Source: Agathobaculum sp. NTUH-O15-33 (GTDB lineage Bacteria > Bacillota > Clostridia > Oscillospirales > Butyricicoccaceae). From it: a stretch of 64,000 nucleotides of DNA. Each line of letters opens with the position of its first letter. Within the stretch, counting starts at the first letter, position 1. A program made the position numbers and the translations under genes. The stretch is from NCBI RefSeq assembly GCF_033193315.1, contig NZ_CP136187.1, forward strand, positions 1,426,001 to 1,490,000, given 5' to 3'. Shown in pieces: positions 24,116 through 32,944 of the stretch. A model generated the notes under the pieces. That model ran no database searches. It was not told where the DNA came from and worked only from the letters and a program-made list of their open reading frames with translations.

Positions 24116-26316
24116 AAACGCTGCATTTCCTTTGGGTAGAGTGGGGGCGGCTGCTGCGCCGCCCGGCGCTGCTCGCGGTATGCGTGCTGTCGCTTTTGTC
24201 GCCCATTTTGGGGCTTACGATCTACCGCCCGCTTTTTTCGGCCAACGCGGATACCTACGCGACCACCATGTCCGGCATGTACATCGCCAACCCCGCGCTG
24301 GCGGGCGGCCTGCTCGGCGCGTTCCTGTTCGCCGCGCTCACCGTTTTGGAACTGGACCGCACGCGGCGGCACCGCGTCGATCTGCTGGTGGACGCGGTGA
24401 TCTCGCCGCTTACCGCCGCCATCGTGCGGCTGCTCGCGCTCATGGCCGCCGCGGTCACGGTGCAGGCGGTGGTGGCGCTCGTCTGGCTGCCCTTCACCAT
24501 GCTCGCGGTGGGCGCGGTGTTTTCACTGAAAACCTATTTGCTCTGCTACTTTGTTTTTATGTTCGGCGCGCTGCCGCTCGCCATTCTGTTTGCCGCCGCC
24601 GCGTACCAGATCACCGCGCGGGCCGATCTGTCCATCGCGCTGTTTATCGCGTTTGCCGCGCTCAGCCTCACCGTATGGAGCGGTAATTGGCTTCTTCGCT
24701 GGCTGAACCCCTCGGTTTTCGCGGTGTCGGACGATTTTTCCAACAATCGGCTGTTTCTCACCATTGTCTATATGCGCCTGACTTGGCTGCTCGCGCTTTT
24801 GGGCGTGTGGATCGTGTCGTACCTGTGCGTGCGGCGGTACGGCAGGGGCGCGCTCGGCTCGCTCCGCGTCAACCTGCGCCGGGCGTACCGGCCCGCTCTC
24901 GCGGCGCTGCTGCTCTTTGCGAGCGGCGCGGCCTATGCCCGGCAGCCGTTTTTCGATCACAGCGCGCCCTATGACGAAAACAGCGCGTTTTACCAAATGG
25001 AAGCGGATGGCGCGGTCGCTTGCTCCGAGCGCTATGCCGATGTCCGCCCCAATGTGCGCACGGGCGAGCTTTTCGGAACCGCCACCTACAAGCTGCATAA
25101 CCTAAGCGGGCAGCCGTGCACGGCCACGTTTGCGACCGATCCCGGCTACGCCATCGATTCCGTGACGGCAAACGGCGCGCCCGCGCCCTTTACCATGGGC
25201 GAACTGGAGGAGCAAAACGCGAAAACCTTTACCGTGGAGCTGCCCGCGGACGCGGACATAGAACTGCGGATCGACTACGGCGGTTACCCGCAGGATTGGA
25301 ACATCGTCAGCGAAACGCCGGGCGACCCGGAGATCAGCGATACCTATATGCGGCTGGAAAACTGGGTGCTCGCGCCCACGCCGCGGGGTGTGGGGTACGC
25401 CGGGGAAGGGCCTGTGCCCGCTATTATGGATTTGACGCTGCCCGCCGGTATGCAGGCCGTGCAGTTCGGCGACGCAAAAACCGAGCGCCGCAGCGAGAAC
25501 GCGGACGGCACGACCACTTGGCGCATCACGGACACCGGCTATAACATGATCGTTTACGCGGGCGATTACGTGACCGAGCAGATCGAGGCGGCGGGGCTGA
25601 CCATCGACCTGTACATCGGCCGCAAGCACAAGGAGATCATGGAGCAGGTGGGCGCGAAGGAGTCCATCCGGCAGGTGATCGAATACTGTACAAAAAAATA
25701 CGGCCCGCTAGAGTTCTACGCGGACGGCAGGTTCAAGCTGATCCAGACCCGCGTGGCGGGCGGCGGCTATGCCGGGCGCGGGGCCAGCTCGATGAACGAA
25801 CTGGATTTTACCGCGAAAAACCTAAAGGATACCGGAAAGGGCGGCGTCGCGGGCGAAGTCGTCATTCACGAGCTGGTGCACCAGTGGTGGGGGCTTGGCA
25901 ATATGTTCAGCGAAGACGATTTGTGGTCGTCCGAGGGACTGACCGTTTACACCACCTACCGCATCGCCAAGGAGCTTTACGGCGAAGCGTACGCCAAGTC
26001 GAACTATATCGACCGTTGGCAGACGCAAGCGGATGATTACTATAAGAATTTTTACGTGCGCCATCCAGAATATCTGGACGCGCTGCCCGAAGAATTTCAG
26101 CTGGCGATCACCGCGGGTCTCACCGGCACGCGCCGCTACGCCGAAATGCCGCTGAAAATATTAAAGGCGGAGCAGCTCGTCGGCGGCGAGCAAGCCATGG
26201 ACAAGATCCTTTACGGCCTTTTCCGGCGCGAGATCGATTATACGAATCCGTACCTGACCTACCAGCAATTTTTAGACGCCTGCGGGCTGACGGAGGGGGA
26301 TCTTGAACTTGGGTAA
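24112..26316 (+). CDS. ABC-2 permease fused to an M1-type metallopeptidase domain
   Basis: A 734-residue two-part membrane protein. Residues 1-270 hold about six to seven hydrophobic helices of an ABC-2 permease; residues about 285-734 form an outward-facing domain resembling M1 aminopeptidases. The zinc motif is HELVHQWWG (586-594) with the third ligand in LWSSEG (Glu608), and GASSMNE resembles the GAMEN exopeptidase motif. The spacing from the second His to the Glu is 17 residues; the classical M1 spacing is 18. The gene overlaps both neighbours, so ATPase, fusion and second permease are one complex. It may trim or handle peptides at the membrane; the substrate is unknown. Confidence 0.87.
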   Translation: MKTLHFLWVEWGRLLRRPALLAVCVLSLLSPILGLTIYRPLFSANADTYATTMSGMYIANPALAGGLLGAFLFAALTVLELDRTRRHRVDLLVDAVISPLTAAIVRLLALMAAAVTVQAVVALVWLPFTMLAVGAVFSLKTYLLCYFVFMFGALPLAILFAAAAYQITARADLSIALFIAFAALSLTVWSGNWLLRWLNPSVFAVSDDFSNNRLFLTIVYMRLTWLLALLGVWIVSYLCVRRYGRGALGSLRVNLRRAYRPALAALLLFASGAAYARQPFFDHSAPYDENSAFYQMEADGAVACSERYADVRPNVRTGELFGTATYKLHNLSGQPCTATFATDPGYAIDSVTANGAPAPFTMGELEEQNAKTFTVELPADADIELRIDYGGYPQDWNIVSETPGDPEISDTYMRLENWVLAPTPRGVGYAGEGPVPAIMDLTLPAGMQAVQFGDAKTERRSENADGTTTWRITDTGYNMIVYAGDYVTEQIEAAGLTIDLYIGRKHKEIMEQVGAKESIRQVIEYCTKKYGPLEFYADGRFKLIQTRVAGGGYAGRGASSMNELDFTAKNLKDTGKGGVAGEVVIHELVHQWWGLGNMFSEDDLWSSEGLTVYTTYRIAKELYGEAYAKSNYIDRWQTQADDYYKNFYVRHPEYLDALPEEFQLAITAGLTGTRRYAEMPLKILKAEQLVGGEQAMDKILYGLFRREIDYTNPYLTYQQFLDACGLTEGDLELG

Positions 26317-27041
26317 AATATATCGTTATGAGCTAAAACGCCTGCTTTTCAATAAGTTTTTCATCGGCATTCTCGCGGTGACGCTGTTTTACGGCTATCA
26401 GGTGTTAACGCTTGAAGTGGTGCGGGGCATATCCCACACGGCGCCGTTTTCGGCGTGGAGCTTTGGGTATTATCTGGCGCGGGTGCTGCCGCTCGTCTGC
26501 ATCGGCGAATTGTTCTTTCTCACCTTTTTTGTTTCCAAAGCGGAAAAGCGCGTGGCGGTGCTGACGAACGCCACGCCCGTAAACGAGCGGCGCTATCTGC
26601 TCACGCGCAGCCTTGCCGCGCTTACGGGCACGGCGCTGCTCGCCGGGACCGTGCTGGTTCTGGGCGTGCTCTTTCTATACCGGCTGTTCGGGCCGCAGGC
26701 TTACGGCGCGCTCGTTCTTCCGGCTATTTTGGTGCTTTTGCCCGCCATTCTGTTCTGCTTGGGGCTGGGCTGGCTGCTGGGGCGCGCGCACCCGGCGGGG
26801 GTGTACGGGGCCATGGTGCTGGCGCTTTTGCTCAGTGTAGCGCCCCTGCCGATCGAAGCGGGGTTTTCCCTCAGCGCCTTTTTTTGCAAAAATGCCGCTC
26901 GGCACGTCCATGCTCGACCCGGCGTTCGCCGCGCCGCCCGCCATGCTGCTCATGCGGCTGTGCTATCTGCTCCTCGGCCTTGGCGCGCTGCTTTGGTGCT
27001 GCCGGGGCGCGGAGGTCGGTGGTTCGCTTCGCTCACAATGA
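26303..27041 (+). CDS. ABC-2 transporter permease, frameshifted in a T7 run
   Basis: The second membrane subunit of the exporter, with about six hydrophobic helices. It starts at TTG 26303 behind GGAGGGGGA and overlaps the preceding gene by 14 bases. At 26879-26885 a run of seven T breaks the frame: the first frame turns into an Arg/Ala-rich nonsense tail, while the +1 frame continues with MPLGTSMLDPAFAAPPAM and a final helix. One T fewer gives a single 245-residue protein. Its last codons and stop (27039-27041) lie inside repeat B, so the natural C-terminus may have been replaced by the repeat. Confidence 0.75.
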
Positions 27042-27160
27042 AATGCGCGGCGGTAGCCGCGAGGTTGGAGGTTCGCTGCGCTCACGATATAATGCGCGGC
27101 GGTAGCCGCGGGGCAGGTGGTTCGCTTCGCTCACAATTTCATGCGCGGCAGTAGCCGCGA
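27021..27160. repeat. Three tandem copies of repeat B (49-bp period)
   Basis: Units beginning GGTTCGCT at 27021, 27070 and 27119 are spaced exactly 49 bp apart, each containing ATGCGCGGCGGTAGCCGCG or a near copy. They are the reverse complement of repeat B at 391-469. The first unit overlaps the end of the ABC permease gene. Confidence 0.8.
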
Positions 27161-27216
27161 GCGGCCGCGTGAGGTCACGCGGCCCTACGTAGGGTGAAAC
27201 GCTTGTCTATGCGTAG

Positions 27217-27547
27217 GGCGGGGTGACCTCACCAATGTCATTTAGTTAAGCGTAATGCAAAGGCAAAAGCCGCGAATGACCGAAATAGTAGGGCGCGACG
27301 CCCTCGGCGCGCCGAACTCGGGAGAGCGTTACACCATCAGAAACCATGCTTCTCCGCTTGGCCTATCGGCCTGTTTGGTGCTTTCGCATACCCCGCCGCT
27401 TCGCTCCCGGCGCGCCGAGGCGTGGTCCAGACCAGCTTCTCTTGGCCTTCGGCCAATTCACCTTCTCGCGCCTTACAATCTCAGTGAATCCCTTGTTTTT
27501 TCCTATGCGTTTCCCTTATCTGAATGACATTGGCGACTCACCCCGCC
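27217..27547. mobile_element. MITE-like element, copy 1
   Basis: A non-coding element of about 330 bp with terminal inverted repeats: GGCGGGGTGA, a short mismatch, then CCAATGTCATT at the left, and the complement at the right. The core of 27234-27531 shares its ends and interior blocks (TAGGGCGCG, CCTCGGCGCGCCG, CCTATGCGTTTCCCTTA) with 50653-50912. No transposase ORF is present, so it would need one encoded elsewhere. The 27042-27636 stretch has no gene apart from repeats. Confidence 0.6.
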
Positions 27548-27575
27548 GTTGACCGAGGGTACGATTATCACATAC

Positions 27576-27626
27576 AAAAACAGCTAGACTATGTTCCTTT
27601 GTAAGAACACGGCCTAGCTGTTTTTT
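27576..27626. terminator. Terminator of the first XRE regulator (bidirectional)
   Basis: AAAAACAGCTAG and CTAGCTGTTTTTT form the outer stem, TGTTC and GAACA an inner one. It lies ten bases beyond the stop codon of the minus-strand regulator. Confidence 0.8.
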
Positions 27627-27636
27627 CGTTGTAAAG

Positions 27637-28020
27637 TTATTCTTGCGCCTGCTCGTCTTCGGTGGTATCCGCGTCTTCGTCCTTACTGGCAAGTGCAATC
27701 CCCCAACAATAGCAATTAAACATTTTTGTAGCTATTTGCGCATGCTTGCCGGGAAGTCTGGATAAACGAGATTCAATAGATGTAACATCAGAAATTTCAA
27801 TTTCATCTTTTATAAGAGCGTCGCATGGTACAAGAAGCACATCGCTTAATCTGCGCAGCACTGGTACAGACAAACCCACAATACCACGCTCGACACCTGA
27901 GATATATTGAGGAGTCATGCTAAGGCATTCTGCTAATTGTTCTTGTGTCAAACCTGCCGCCTCACGAGCGATCTTAACACGAAGGCCTGTTTTAATATCT
28001 TCCTCTTGTTTATTAGCCAA
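27637..28020 (-). CDS. XRE family helix-turn-helix regulator
   Basis: A small DNA-binding protein of about 127 residues. The Cro/CI-type HTH (AGLTQEQLAECLSMTPQYISGVERG) lies in the first half; the rest is an acidic tail with no known domain. TTG at 28020 is preferred because GAGGTGA sits six to eight bases upstream; a GTG at 28029 overlaps that site. The local sequence is much more AT-rich than its surroundings, as is the whole 27.6-29.5 kb stretch, suggesting a horizontally acquired piece. Confidence 0.82.
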   Translation of the reverse strand: MANKQEEDIKTGLRVKIAREAAGLTQEQLAECLSMTPQYISGVERGIVGLSVPVLRRLSDVLLVPCDALIKDEIEISDVTSIESRLSRLPGKHAQIATKMFNCYCWGIALASKDEDADTTEDEQAQE

Positions 28021-28124
28021 TACTCTCACCTCAATTTATACTTGTAGTTTAGATGAGATTGGGAGTATAATACCAGATATACACAATATGAATTTAAATC
28101 ATATTTAAAATTGATATGCATCAT

Positions 28125-28445
28125 TTACTGTGCTGCAAGTCGGTGGATTAGGTTTAACAATAGTATCAAATCGTCATATGAGAGCGGACGCATGTCATCC
28201 AATGCTTTGCGTATAAGCTGCGGATATAAAGTGTCAGAATCGAAAAATTGCATAGGTGTAATGTCAAAGTATTCACAAATATTTAAAAATTGTGCCATGG
28301 ATGGTAAAGACTTGCCGGAACTGATTCCTTGAATATAATTTCTACTCTGACCTAAGTCTAAGCTCATTTGATATTCGGAAATGTCTTTTTTCATACGAAG
28401 CTCAGTAATTCTATTGCGGATATATGTCGTGTAGTCAGTATTCAT
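28125..28445 (-). CDS. XRE family helix-turn-helix regulator (short)
   Basis: A 106-residue protein with an N-terminal HTH (DISEYQMSLDLGQSRNYIQGISSGKSLPS) and a C-terminal helix-rich tail. ATG at 28445 has GAGGTG eight bases upstream. Together with the other XRE gene and the plus-strand pair next to it, it forms an AT-rich cassette. It is divergent from the unknown gene at 28631 and may control it. Confidence 0.82.
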   Translation of the reverse strand: MNTDYTTYIRNRITELRMKKDISEYQMSLDLGQSRNYIQGISSGKSLPSMAQFLNICEYFDITPMQFFDSDTLYPQLIRKALDDMRPLSYDDLILLLNLIHRLAAQ

Positions 28446-28630
28446 TTTGTTTTCACCTCTACACAATCATACGGTTTTTTTTTACCCTAATAGCCAACTT
28501 AGAATATGCATATATAGTGAATATATTCGGTATACGCAAAGTTTAAAAGTGAAATTCATATTTGTATAAGTTTTTATTGCTCGATTTAATATTGAAATGA
28601 TCAAATGGGGAAACAAGGGAGTGAATTGTA

Positions 28631-29209
28631 ATGATAACAAAAATAACACAACAGGAATTGCACCAAATCCGGTATTATGACATGACCGATAAGCTGGTGG
28701 GAAAAAGCAATGCCACAGATTATAAAACACTGGTGTGTCAAATGATGGAGCAGTTTCAGGACCACTCGGTATTTCGTGCGGTCATCCGTCGCCTAGACGC
28801 TGAATTAAACGACTGGCTGGTGGAATCCAGCGAACAGAATATAAACGCTATATGGCCGGTAAGGGTACACTCAGAAATAAAGCTATGGAAAGTTACATTT
28901 TATGATGCTGGTGATAGGATCATCACGGATAAAACACAACCTTGGTGCCCGCATCCCAAAGAAAATCAGCGTGATCTAGTACGGTTTGGCGCTCTCTATT
29001 GTGTTTTATCAAACGCGATGGAAGGGGTGAGCCCGATTCTTGCTATACAAAGCAACGCGGCGCATGTACTTTATAACGGTAAAGCACATGTGTCGCACAA
29101 AAGGTCGGGAAAACTTTTTGAACAGGCCCTTGCCGAAGACTGGGCGGAAACCGAGAACCTTAAAATAGAGGCGGGGAGGGAAACTAGTGAAGCTGAAAAA
29201 CAGGATTAA
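28631..29209 (+). CDS. Hypothetical protein (192 residues)
   Basis: I do not recognise a family. The protein is soluble, with no signal or membrane helix, mixed charge, and a Trp-rich middle (NAIWPVRVHSEIKLWKVTFYDAGD). AAGGGAG lies ten bases before the ATG. It overlaps the following small membrane-protein gene by 23 bases, so the two are probably made together. It is AT-rich and opposite to two XRE regulators, a typical layout for small accessory or phage-derived cassettes. Confidence 0.75.
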   Translation: MITKITQQELHQIRYYDMTDKLVGKSNATDYKTLVCQMMEQFQDHSVFRAVIRRLDAELNDWLVESSEQNINAIWPVRVHSEIKLWKVTFYDAGDRIITDKTQPWCPHPKENQRDLVRFGALYCVLSNAMEGVSPILAIQSNAAHVLYNGKAHVSHKRSGKLFEQALAEDWAETENLKIEAGRETSEAEKQD

Positions 29210-29480
29210 CGAACAGTCCCTTGAGGAAGATACATTCTTTTTACCGGATTTCTTAGATTACTGCATGGCGCGATATTGGTATGTGTTCCTGCCCGGCACA
29301 GCTATGGGTATTCTTCTGGGATTGCAGATAGACCGCTTCGCTCAGTCACAACCGCTTATCGCTATTTTATATGCCTGTGGACAAATGGATACTTTCGGAG
29401 CGCTGGCTACTGGTTTTATTGCTGTTTATATTCCATTGTTCATTTTGTTCTATTTTGTGCTAAAGTTGAAGAAAAAATAA
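29187..29480 (+). CDS. Small membrane protein of unknown function
   Basis: A 97-residue protein with two or three hydrophobic segments (WYVFLPGTAMGILLGL, near residues 30-45, and ALATGFIAVYIPLFILFYFV, near 72-92) and a basic C-terminus. The start is GTG at 29187 behind GGGAGG, inside the preceding gene. A two-gene unit of a soluble unknown protein and a small membrane protein could be an effector/anchor or a toxin-like pair, but nothing in the sequence proves this. Confidence 0.7.
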   Translation: MKLKNRINEQSLEEDTFFLPDFLDYCMARYWYVFLPGTAMGILLGLQIDRFAQSQPLIAILYACGQMDTFGALATGFIAVYIPLFILFYFVLKLKKK

Positions 29481-29519
29481 AAGAAAGGATGTTGCGTTTA
29501 TACCGCAACATCCTTTCTT
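29481..29519. terminator. Bidirectional terminator with 16-bp perfect arms
   Basis: AAGAAAGGATGTTGCG and CGCAACATCCTTTCTT are perfect complements around a seven-base loop. On the minus strand a T-rich tract follows, so it suits the Cys-rich gene as well as the plus-strand pair ending at 29480. Confidence 0.85.
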
Positions 29520-29531
29520 TCATATAAACGC

Positions 29532-29828
29532 TTATTTTTCCTCGCTCTGCATCTTTTTCACGATATCCTGAAAGCGGCCTGTGATGTAGCCGTAGTTGTT
29601 TCGCTGATGCGGCGCCATGCAGGCGCTGCAATCCTTAATGCCGTTTTCGGTATAGGTAAAGTTGCCGCCGCAGTCCCGGCCCAGCGCGTAGAGCGGGCAA
29701 TAGCAGAACAGGCAGTTAAAATCCTCCGGCTTGTCGGTCTTGTGGCAGGGGAAGAACTCGCACGCGGTGTTTTGAAAAAAGGCGAAGCCCTTTCCGCGCC
29801 AATATTCGTTTTCATTTTCCGGACACAT
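29532..29828 (-). CDS. Cysteine-rich small-domain protein
   Basis: A 98-residue protein with about eight cysteines arranged as C-x2-C-x2-plus pairs (FPCHK, NCLFCYCPLY, DCGGNF, DCSACMAPH), presumably binding metal or an Fe-S cluster. This small domain (cysteine-rich small domain family) is often found beside clostridial cobalamin genes, as here, divergent from the cobalamin operon. GGAGG lies nine bases before the ATG. Its function is unknown; a corrinoid or cobalt link is suggested by context only. Confidence 0.8.
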   Translation of the reverse strand: MCPENENEYWRGKGFAFFQNTACEFFPCHKTDKPEDFNCLFCYCPLYALGRDCGGNFTYTENGIKDCSACMAPHQRNNYGYITGRFQDIVKKMQSEEK

Positions 29829-29943
29829 GGCTTGGCACCTCCAATAATTTTTTGCAATACTGCACAGTCATATTAGCACAGGCGGGGTAAAATTTCAAGG
29901 GGTAAAAATATTGCAAAACCGCGCTATTTTTGGCGATAAGCTA

Positions 29944-29972
29944 TTTACATGCGGGTTATAAAAAGATATAAT
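29944..29972 (+). promoter_or_regulatory. Promoter of the cobalamin operon
   Basis: TTTACA (29944-29949), 17 bp, TATAAT (29967-29972). Transcription would start near 29979, just before the riboswitch. Confidence 0.75.
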
Positions 29973-29985
29973 AAAAAGCGATCGG

Positions 29986-30140
29986 GAAGCTTCCGCCACT
30001 TTGTGGACGGAAGAGGAAGTCGGGTGAGAATCCCGCGCAGTCCCGCTGCCGTATTAGGCGAGCCCTCGCACAAAATGCCACTGGGGTGCTTTGCACCTTG
30101 GGAAGGCGTGCGCCGGGCGATGACCCTTGAGCCGGAATAC
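29986..30140 (+). ncRNA. Adenosylcobalamin riboswitch
   Basis: The leader has the conserved core: GGAAGTCGGGTGAGAATCCC, then GCAGTCCCGCTGCC, the B12-box ATGCCACTGGG (GCCACTG at 30077-30083), GGGAAGGCG and GATGACCC followed by GAGCCGG. It lies between the promoter and cbiM, so it should switch the whole cobalt-uptake and cobamide operon off when adenosylcobalamin is plentiful. A hairpin with a T-tract at 30230-30257 may be its expression platform. Confidence 0.9.
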
Positions 30141-30229
30141 GATCCGATCGATTGGTTTTCACACTCTACGGAAGATAGGGGGGTGTCATTTTTTATGACC
30201 AATTTGAACCGGCCCAGCGGATAAAACGG

Positions 30230-30257
30230 GCGCTCCGGGAGCGCAAACGGATTTTTT
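30230..30257 (+). terminator. Possible riboswitch-controlled terminator
   Basis: GCGCTCC and GGAGCGC pair around a single G; a TTTTTT tract follows seven bases later. The gap weakens it as a classical terminator, but it is well placed between riboswitch and cbiM. Confidence 0.45.
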
Positions 30258-30294
30258 AAGACAAAAACTAACCGCTGACAAAGGAAGGTGCCAA

Positions 30295-31017
30295 ATGAAT
30301 AAAAAAATAAAAATGCTGTCGCTTTTCGCGGCAGTCGCCTGCGCGCTTACGTTCAGCGCACAGGCCATGCATATCGCGGAAGGGTATTTGCCCGTATCGT
30401 GGTGCATCGGCTGGTACGCCGTGTGCATCCCGTTTATCGCGGCGGGCCTGCATTCCATCCGCAAAAAGTTGCAGATCAGCCCCCGTTCGATCACCCTGCT
30501 GGCCATGTGCGGCGCGTTCGCGTTCGTGCTGTCCGCGCTCAAGATTCCCTCGGTCACCGGCTCGTGCTCGCATATGACGGGCGTCGGTCTGGGCGCGATC
30601 CTGTTCGGGCCCGCCGCCACCAGCGTGCTTGGCCTGATCGTTTTGCTGTTTCAGGCCATTCTGCTCGCGCACGGCGGCCTGACCACCCTTGGCGCGAATG
30701 TGTTTTCCATGGCGATCGTCGGCCCGTTCGTTTCCTACGGCATTTACCGCCTGATGCGGAAAACCAAGCTGCCCGCGGCTGTGGGCGTATTCTGCGCGGC
30801 GTTTCTAGGCGATTTGCTTACCTATGTGACCACCGCCTTTGAAATGGCCTTTGCGCACAACGCCATCGGCTTTTCCGAAAGTCTTGCTACCTTCCTCGGC
30901 ATTTTCGCCGTCACGCAGATTCCGCTCGCCATTGCGGAGGGCCTGCTCACCGTCGTGGTGTTCAACGTGCTGGAAAAGTATACGGCAAACGAGCTGCGCG
31001 ACCTGCGCGTGCTTTGA
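30295..31017 (+). CDS. cbiM: Cobalt ECF transporter S component CbiM
   Basis: A 240-residue membrane protein that binds Co2+ for uptake. A signal-like helix is followed by [12 protein letters not shown], the family's hallmark N-terminus whose Met-His residues form the cobalt site after processing. About six further helices follow. It is the first gene after the riboswitch, with AAGGTG upstream. Confidence 0.95.
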   Translation: MNKKIKMLSLFAAVACALTFSAQAMHIAEGYLPVSWCIGWYAVCIPFIAAGLHSIRKKLQISPRSITLLAMCGAFAFVLSALKIPSVTGSCSHMTGVGLGAILFGPAATSVLGLIVLLFQAILLAHGGLTTLGANVFSMAIVGPFVSYGIYRLMRKTKLPAAVGVFCAAFLGDLLTYVTTAFEMAFAHNAIGFSESLATFLGIFAVTQIPLAIAEGLLTVVVFNVLEKYTANELRDLRVL

Positions 31018-31032
31018 GGGAGGAACGAACTG

Positions 31033-31323
31033 ATGAAAACAACTGCGATTTGGAAAAAGAACCTGCTGCTCATCCTGCTCGTTATCGTTTTGGCGGTGGC
31101 CCCGCTTTACCTGCGCCGCGGCGCCGAGTTTGGCGGCGCGGACGGCGAAGCGATGGACGCGGTGGAAACCATCCACCCCGGCTATGAAAGCTGGGCCGAG
31201 CCGCTGCTCGAGCCCGCCAGCGGCGAGATCGAATCCCTTTTGTTCGCCTTGCAGGCCGCGCTGGGCGCGGGCGTAGTGGGCTTTGTGCTGGGCCGCGTGA
31301 CCGCGCGCGGCAAAAAAGAATGA
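31033..31323 (+). CDS. cbiN: Cobalt transport protein CbiN
   Basis: A 96-residue accessory membrane protein with two helices (residues about 10-28 and 74-92) enclosing an extracellular loop with the family segment FGGADGEAMDAVE. It helps load cobalt into CbiM. Its stop overlaps the cbiQ start. Confidence 0.93.
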   Translation: MKTTAIWKKNLLLILLVIVLAVAPLYLRRGAEFGGADGEAMDAVETIHPGYESWAEPLLEPASGEIESLLFALQAALGAGVVGFVLGRVTARGKKE

Positions 31324-32105
31324 TTGGAACCGACCGCTATTCCTACCGATCGCGCTTAAAGGACGTCGACCCGACGGCCAAGCTCACCGCCAGCTTTGTC
31401 AGCGTCGTGCTGTGTCTGGGCACCGGCGGCATGCTGGCAAGCGTTACGGCGATTCTGGTCTTTGCCGCCCTTCTTCGCTGGAAGGGCGGCACGCCCGCCG
31501 GCGACTTCTTTCGGCTGCTCCGCGTGCCGTTCTGGTTCCTCGTGGTCGGCGCGGTTACGGTGGTGCTCGCCCGGTTCCCGGATCATACGGGGGTCTTGTG
31601 GGGCGCAGCGATCGGCGGCAGCGTGTACGGCGTGTCGGCCGCGTCGCTCCTCGCGGGCGCGCGGCTGGTCGTCCGCGCGCTGGGCTGTGTGGCGAGCGTT
31701 TACTTTACCGTGCTGTCCACACCGGTGACCGATCTGCTGCTCGCCCTGAAGCGCCTGCACGTGCCGAAGCTGCTGCTCACGCTGATGGAGCTGATTTACC
31801 GCTTCATCTTCGTTTTGACCGAAACGGCGGAGCGCATGCGCGTGGCGCAGCAGGCGCGTCTGGGCTACGGCACCCTGCGGCAGAGCTTTCACTCGTTCGG
31901 CACGCTCTTGGCCATGGTGTTCATGCGCGCCTACCGCCGGGCCGACCGCATCTACGTTTCGCTTGAAGCGCGCGGCTATGAGGGCGAGGTGCAAACGCTG
32001 CCGCCCCATTACCAAAGCGGGCGCACGGTTTATCTGTGGTGCGTGGGGCTGACCTGTGCGCAGCTTGCCGCGTACCTGCTGGAAAGGGGGCTTACGCCTG
32101 TATGA
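31320..32105 (+). CDS. cbiQ: Cobalt ECF transporter T component CbiQ
   Basis: A 261-residue transmembrane coupling subunit with about five helices and the cytoplasmic ARG-type motifs (near RVAQQARLGYG and SLEARGYEG) that dock the ATPase. It links CbiMN with CbiO. Confidence 0.93.
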   Translation: MIGTDRYSYRSRLKDVDPTAKLTASFVSVVLCLGTGGMLASVTAILVFAALLRWKGGTPAGDFFRLLRVPFWFLVVGAVTVVLARFPDHTGVLWGAAIGGSVYGVSAASLLAGARLVVRALGCVASVYFTVLSTPVTDLLLALKRLHVPKLLLTLMELIYRFIFVLTETAERMRVAQQARLGYGTLRQSFHSFGTLLAMVFMRAYRRADRIYVSLEARGYEGEVQTLPPHYQSGRTVYLWCVGLTCAQLAAYLLERGLTPV

Positions 32106-32944
32106 ACGCGATAGAAGCGGAAAGCCTTACCTATGTGTATGAGGATGGAACAAAGGCCCTTTCGGACCTGCGCCTCGCTGCGGCCGAGGGCGAGATCACC
32201 GGCATTCTGGGCGCGAACGGCGCGGGCAAATCCACGCTGTTTTTGTGCCTGAACGGGGTGCTGCGTCCCACGGGCGGCACGGTGCGCGTCGGCGGTTCGC
32301 CGGTGTCGTACGACCGCAAGGGGCTGCAAAATCTGCGCCAGCAGGTCGGCATTGTGTTTCAGGACCCGGACGATCAGCTTTTCTCGGCCGACGTGTACCG
32401 CGATATTTCGTTTGGCGCGGTCAATCTGGGCCTGCCGGAAAGCGAGGTGCGCGCGCGCGTCGAACGCGCGATGGAGCGCACCGGCGTGATGGCCCTAAAG
32501 GACAAGCCGACGCACGCCCTGTCCTTTGGGCAGAAAAAGCGCGTGGCGATCGCGGGCGTGCTCGTCATGCGGCCCAAGGTGCTCATTCTGGACGAGCCCA
32601 CCGCTGGTCTGGACCCGGAGGGCGTTGCCGATATTTTAAAGCTGTGCCGCGAATTTCAGCGCGATCTGGGCATGACCATTTTGCTCGCCACGCACGATAT
32701 CGATCTGGTGCCGCTCTACTGCGACCGGGCGTATATCATGGCGGAAGGGCGCATGGCGGCCTGCGGCACGCCGGAAGAGCTGTTCCGCGATCCGGCGCTG
32801 CTGCGCGAAAACCATCTGCGCCTGCCCAGAATTTCGCACCTGATGGAGATCCTCCACAATGAGGACGGCTGCGCGGTGGACACCGCCGCCGCGACCATCG
32901 GCCGCGCCCGGCGCGAGATCAAGCGCCTGACCGGAATAGAATGA
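32102..32944 (+). CDS. cbiO: Cobalt ECF transporter ATPase CbiO
   Basis: A 280-residue ATPase with Walker A GANGAGKST, Q-loop VFQDPDDQLF, signature LSFGQKKRV and Walker B LILDEPTAGLD. The ATG at 32102 overlaps the cbiQ stop; upstream codons re-read cbiQ. It completes the CbiMNQO cobalt importer. The last codons overlap cbiD by four bases. Confidence 0.93.
   Translation: MNAIEAESLTYVYEDGTKALSDLRLAAAEGEITGILGANGAGKSTLFLCLNGVLRPTGGTVRVGGSPVSYDRKGLQNLRQQVGIVFQDPDDQLFSADVYRDISFGAVNLGLPESEVRARVERAMERTGVMALKDKPTHALSFGQKKRVAIAGVLVMRPKVLILDEPTAGLDPEGVADILKLCREFQRDLGMTILLATHDIDLVPLYCDRAYIMAEGRMAACGTPEELFRDPALLRENHLRLPRISHLMEILHNEDGCAVDTAAATIGRARREIKRLTGIE

Noticed and set aside
26886..27154. Arg/Ala-rich C-terminal half of the long ABC permease ORF
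   Set aside because: After the T7 run, homology and hydrophobicity move to the +1 frame; the long tail is frame-shifted nonsense read into repeats.
27021..27160. Possible CRISPR array from three units at 49-bp spacing
   Set aside because: The units are near-identical over almost the whole period, leaving no variable spacers, and there are no cas genes.
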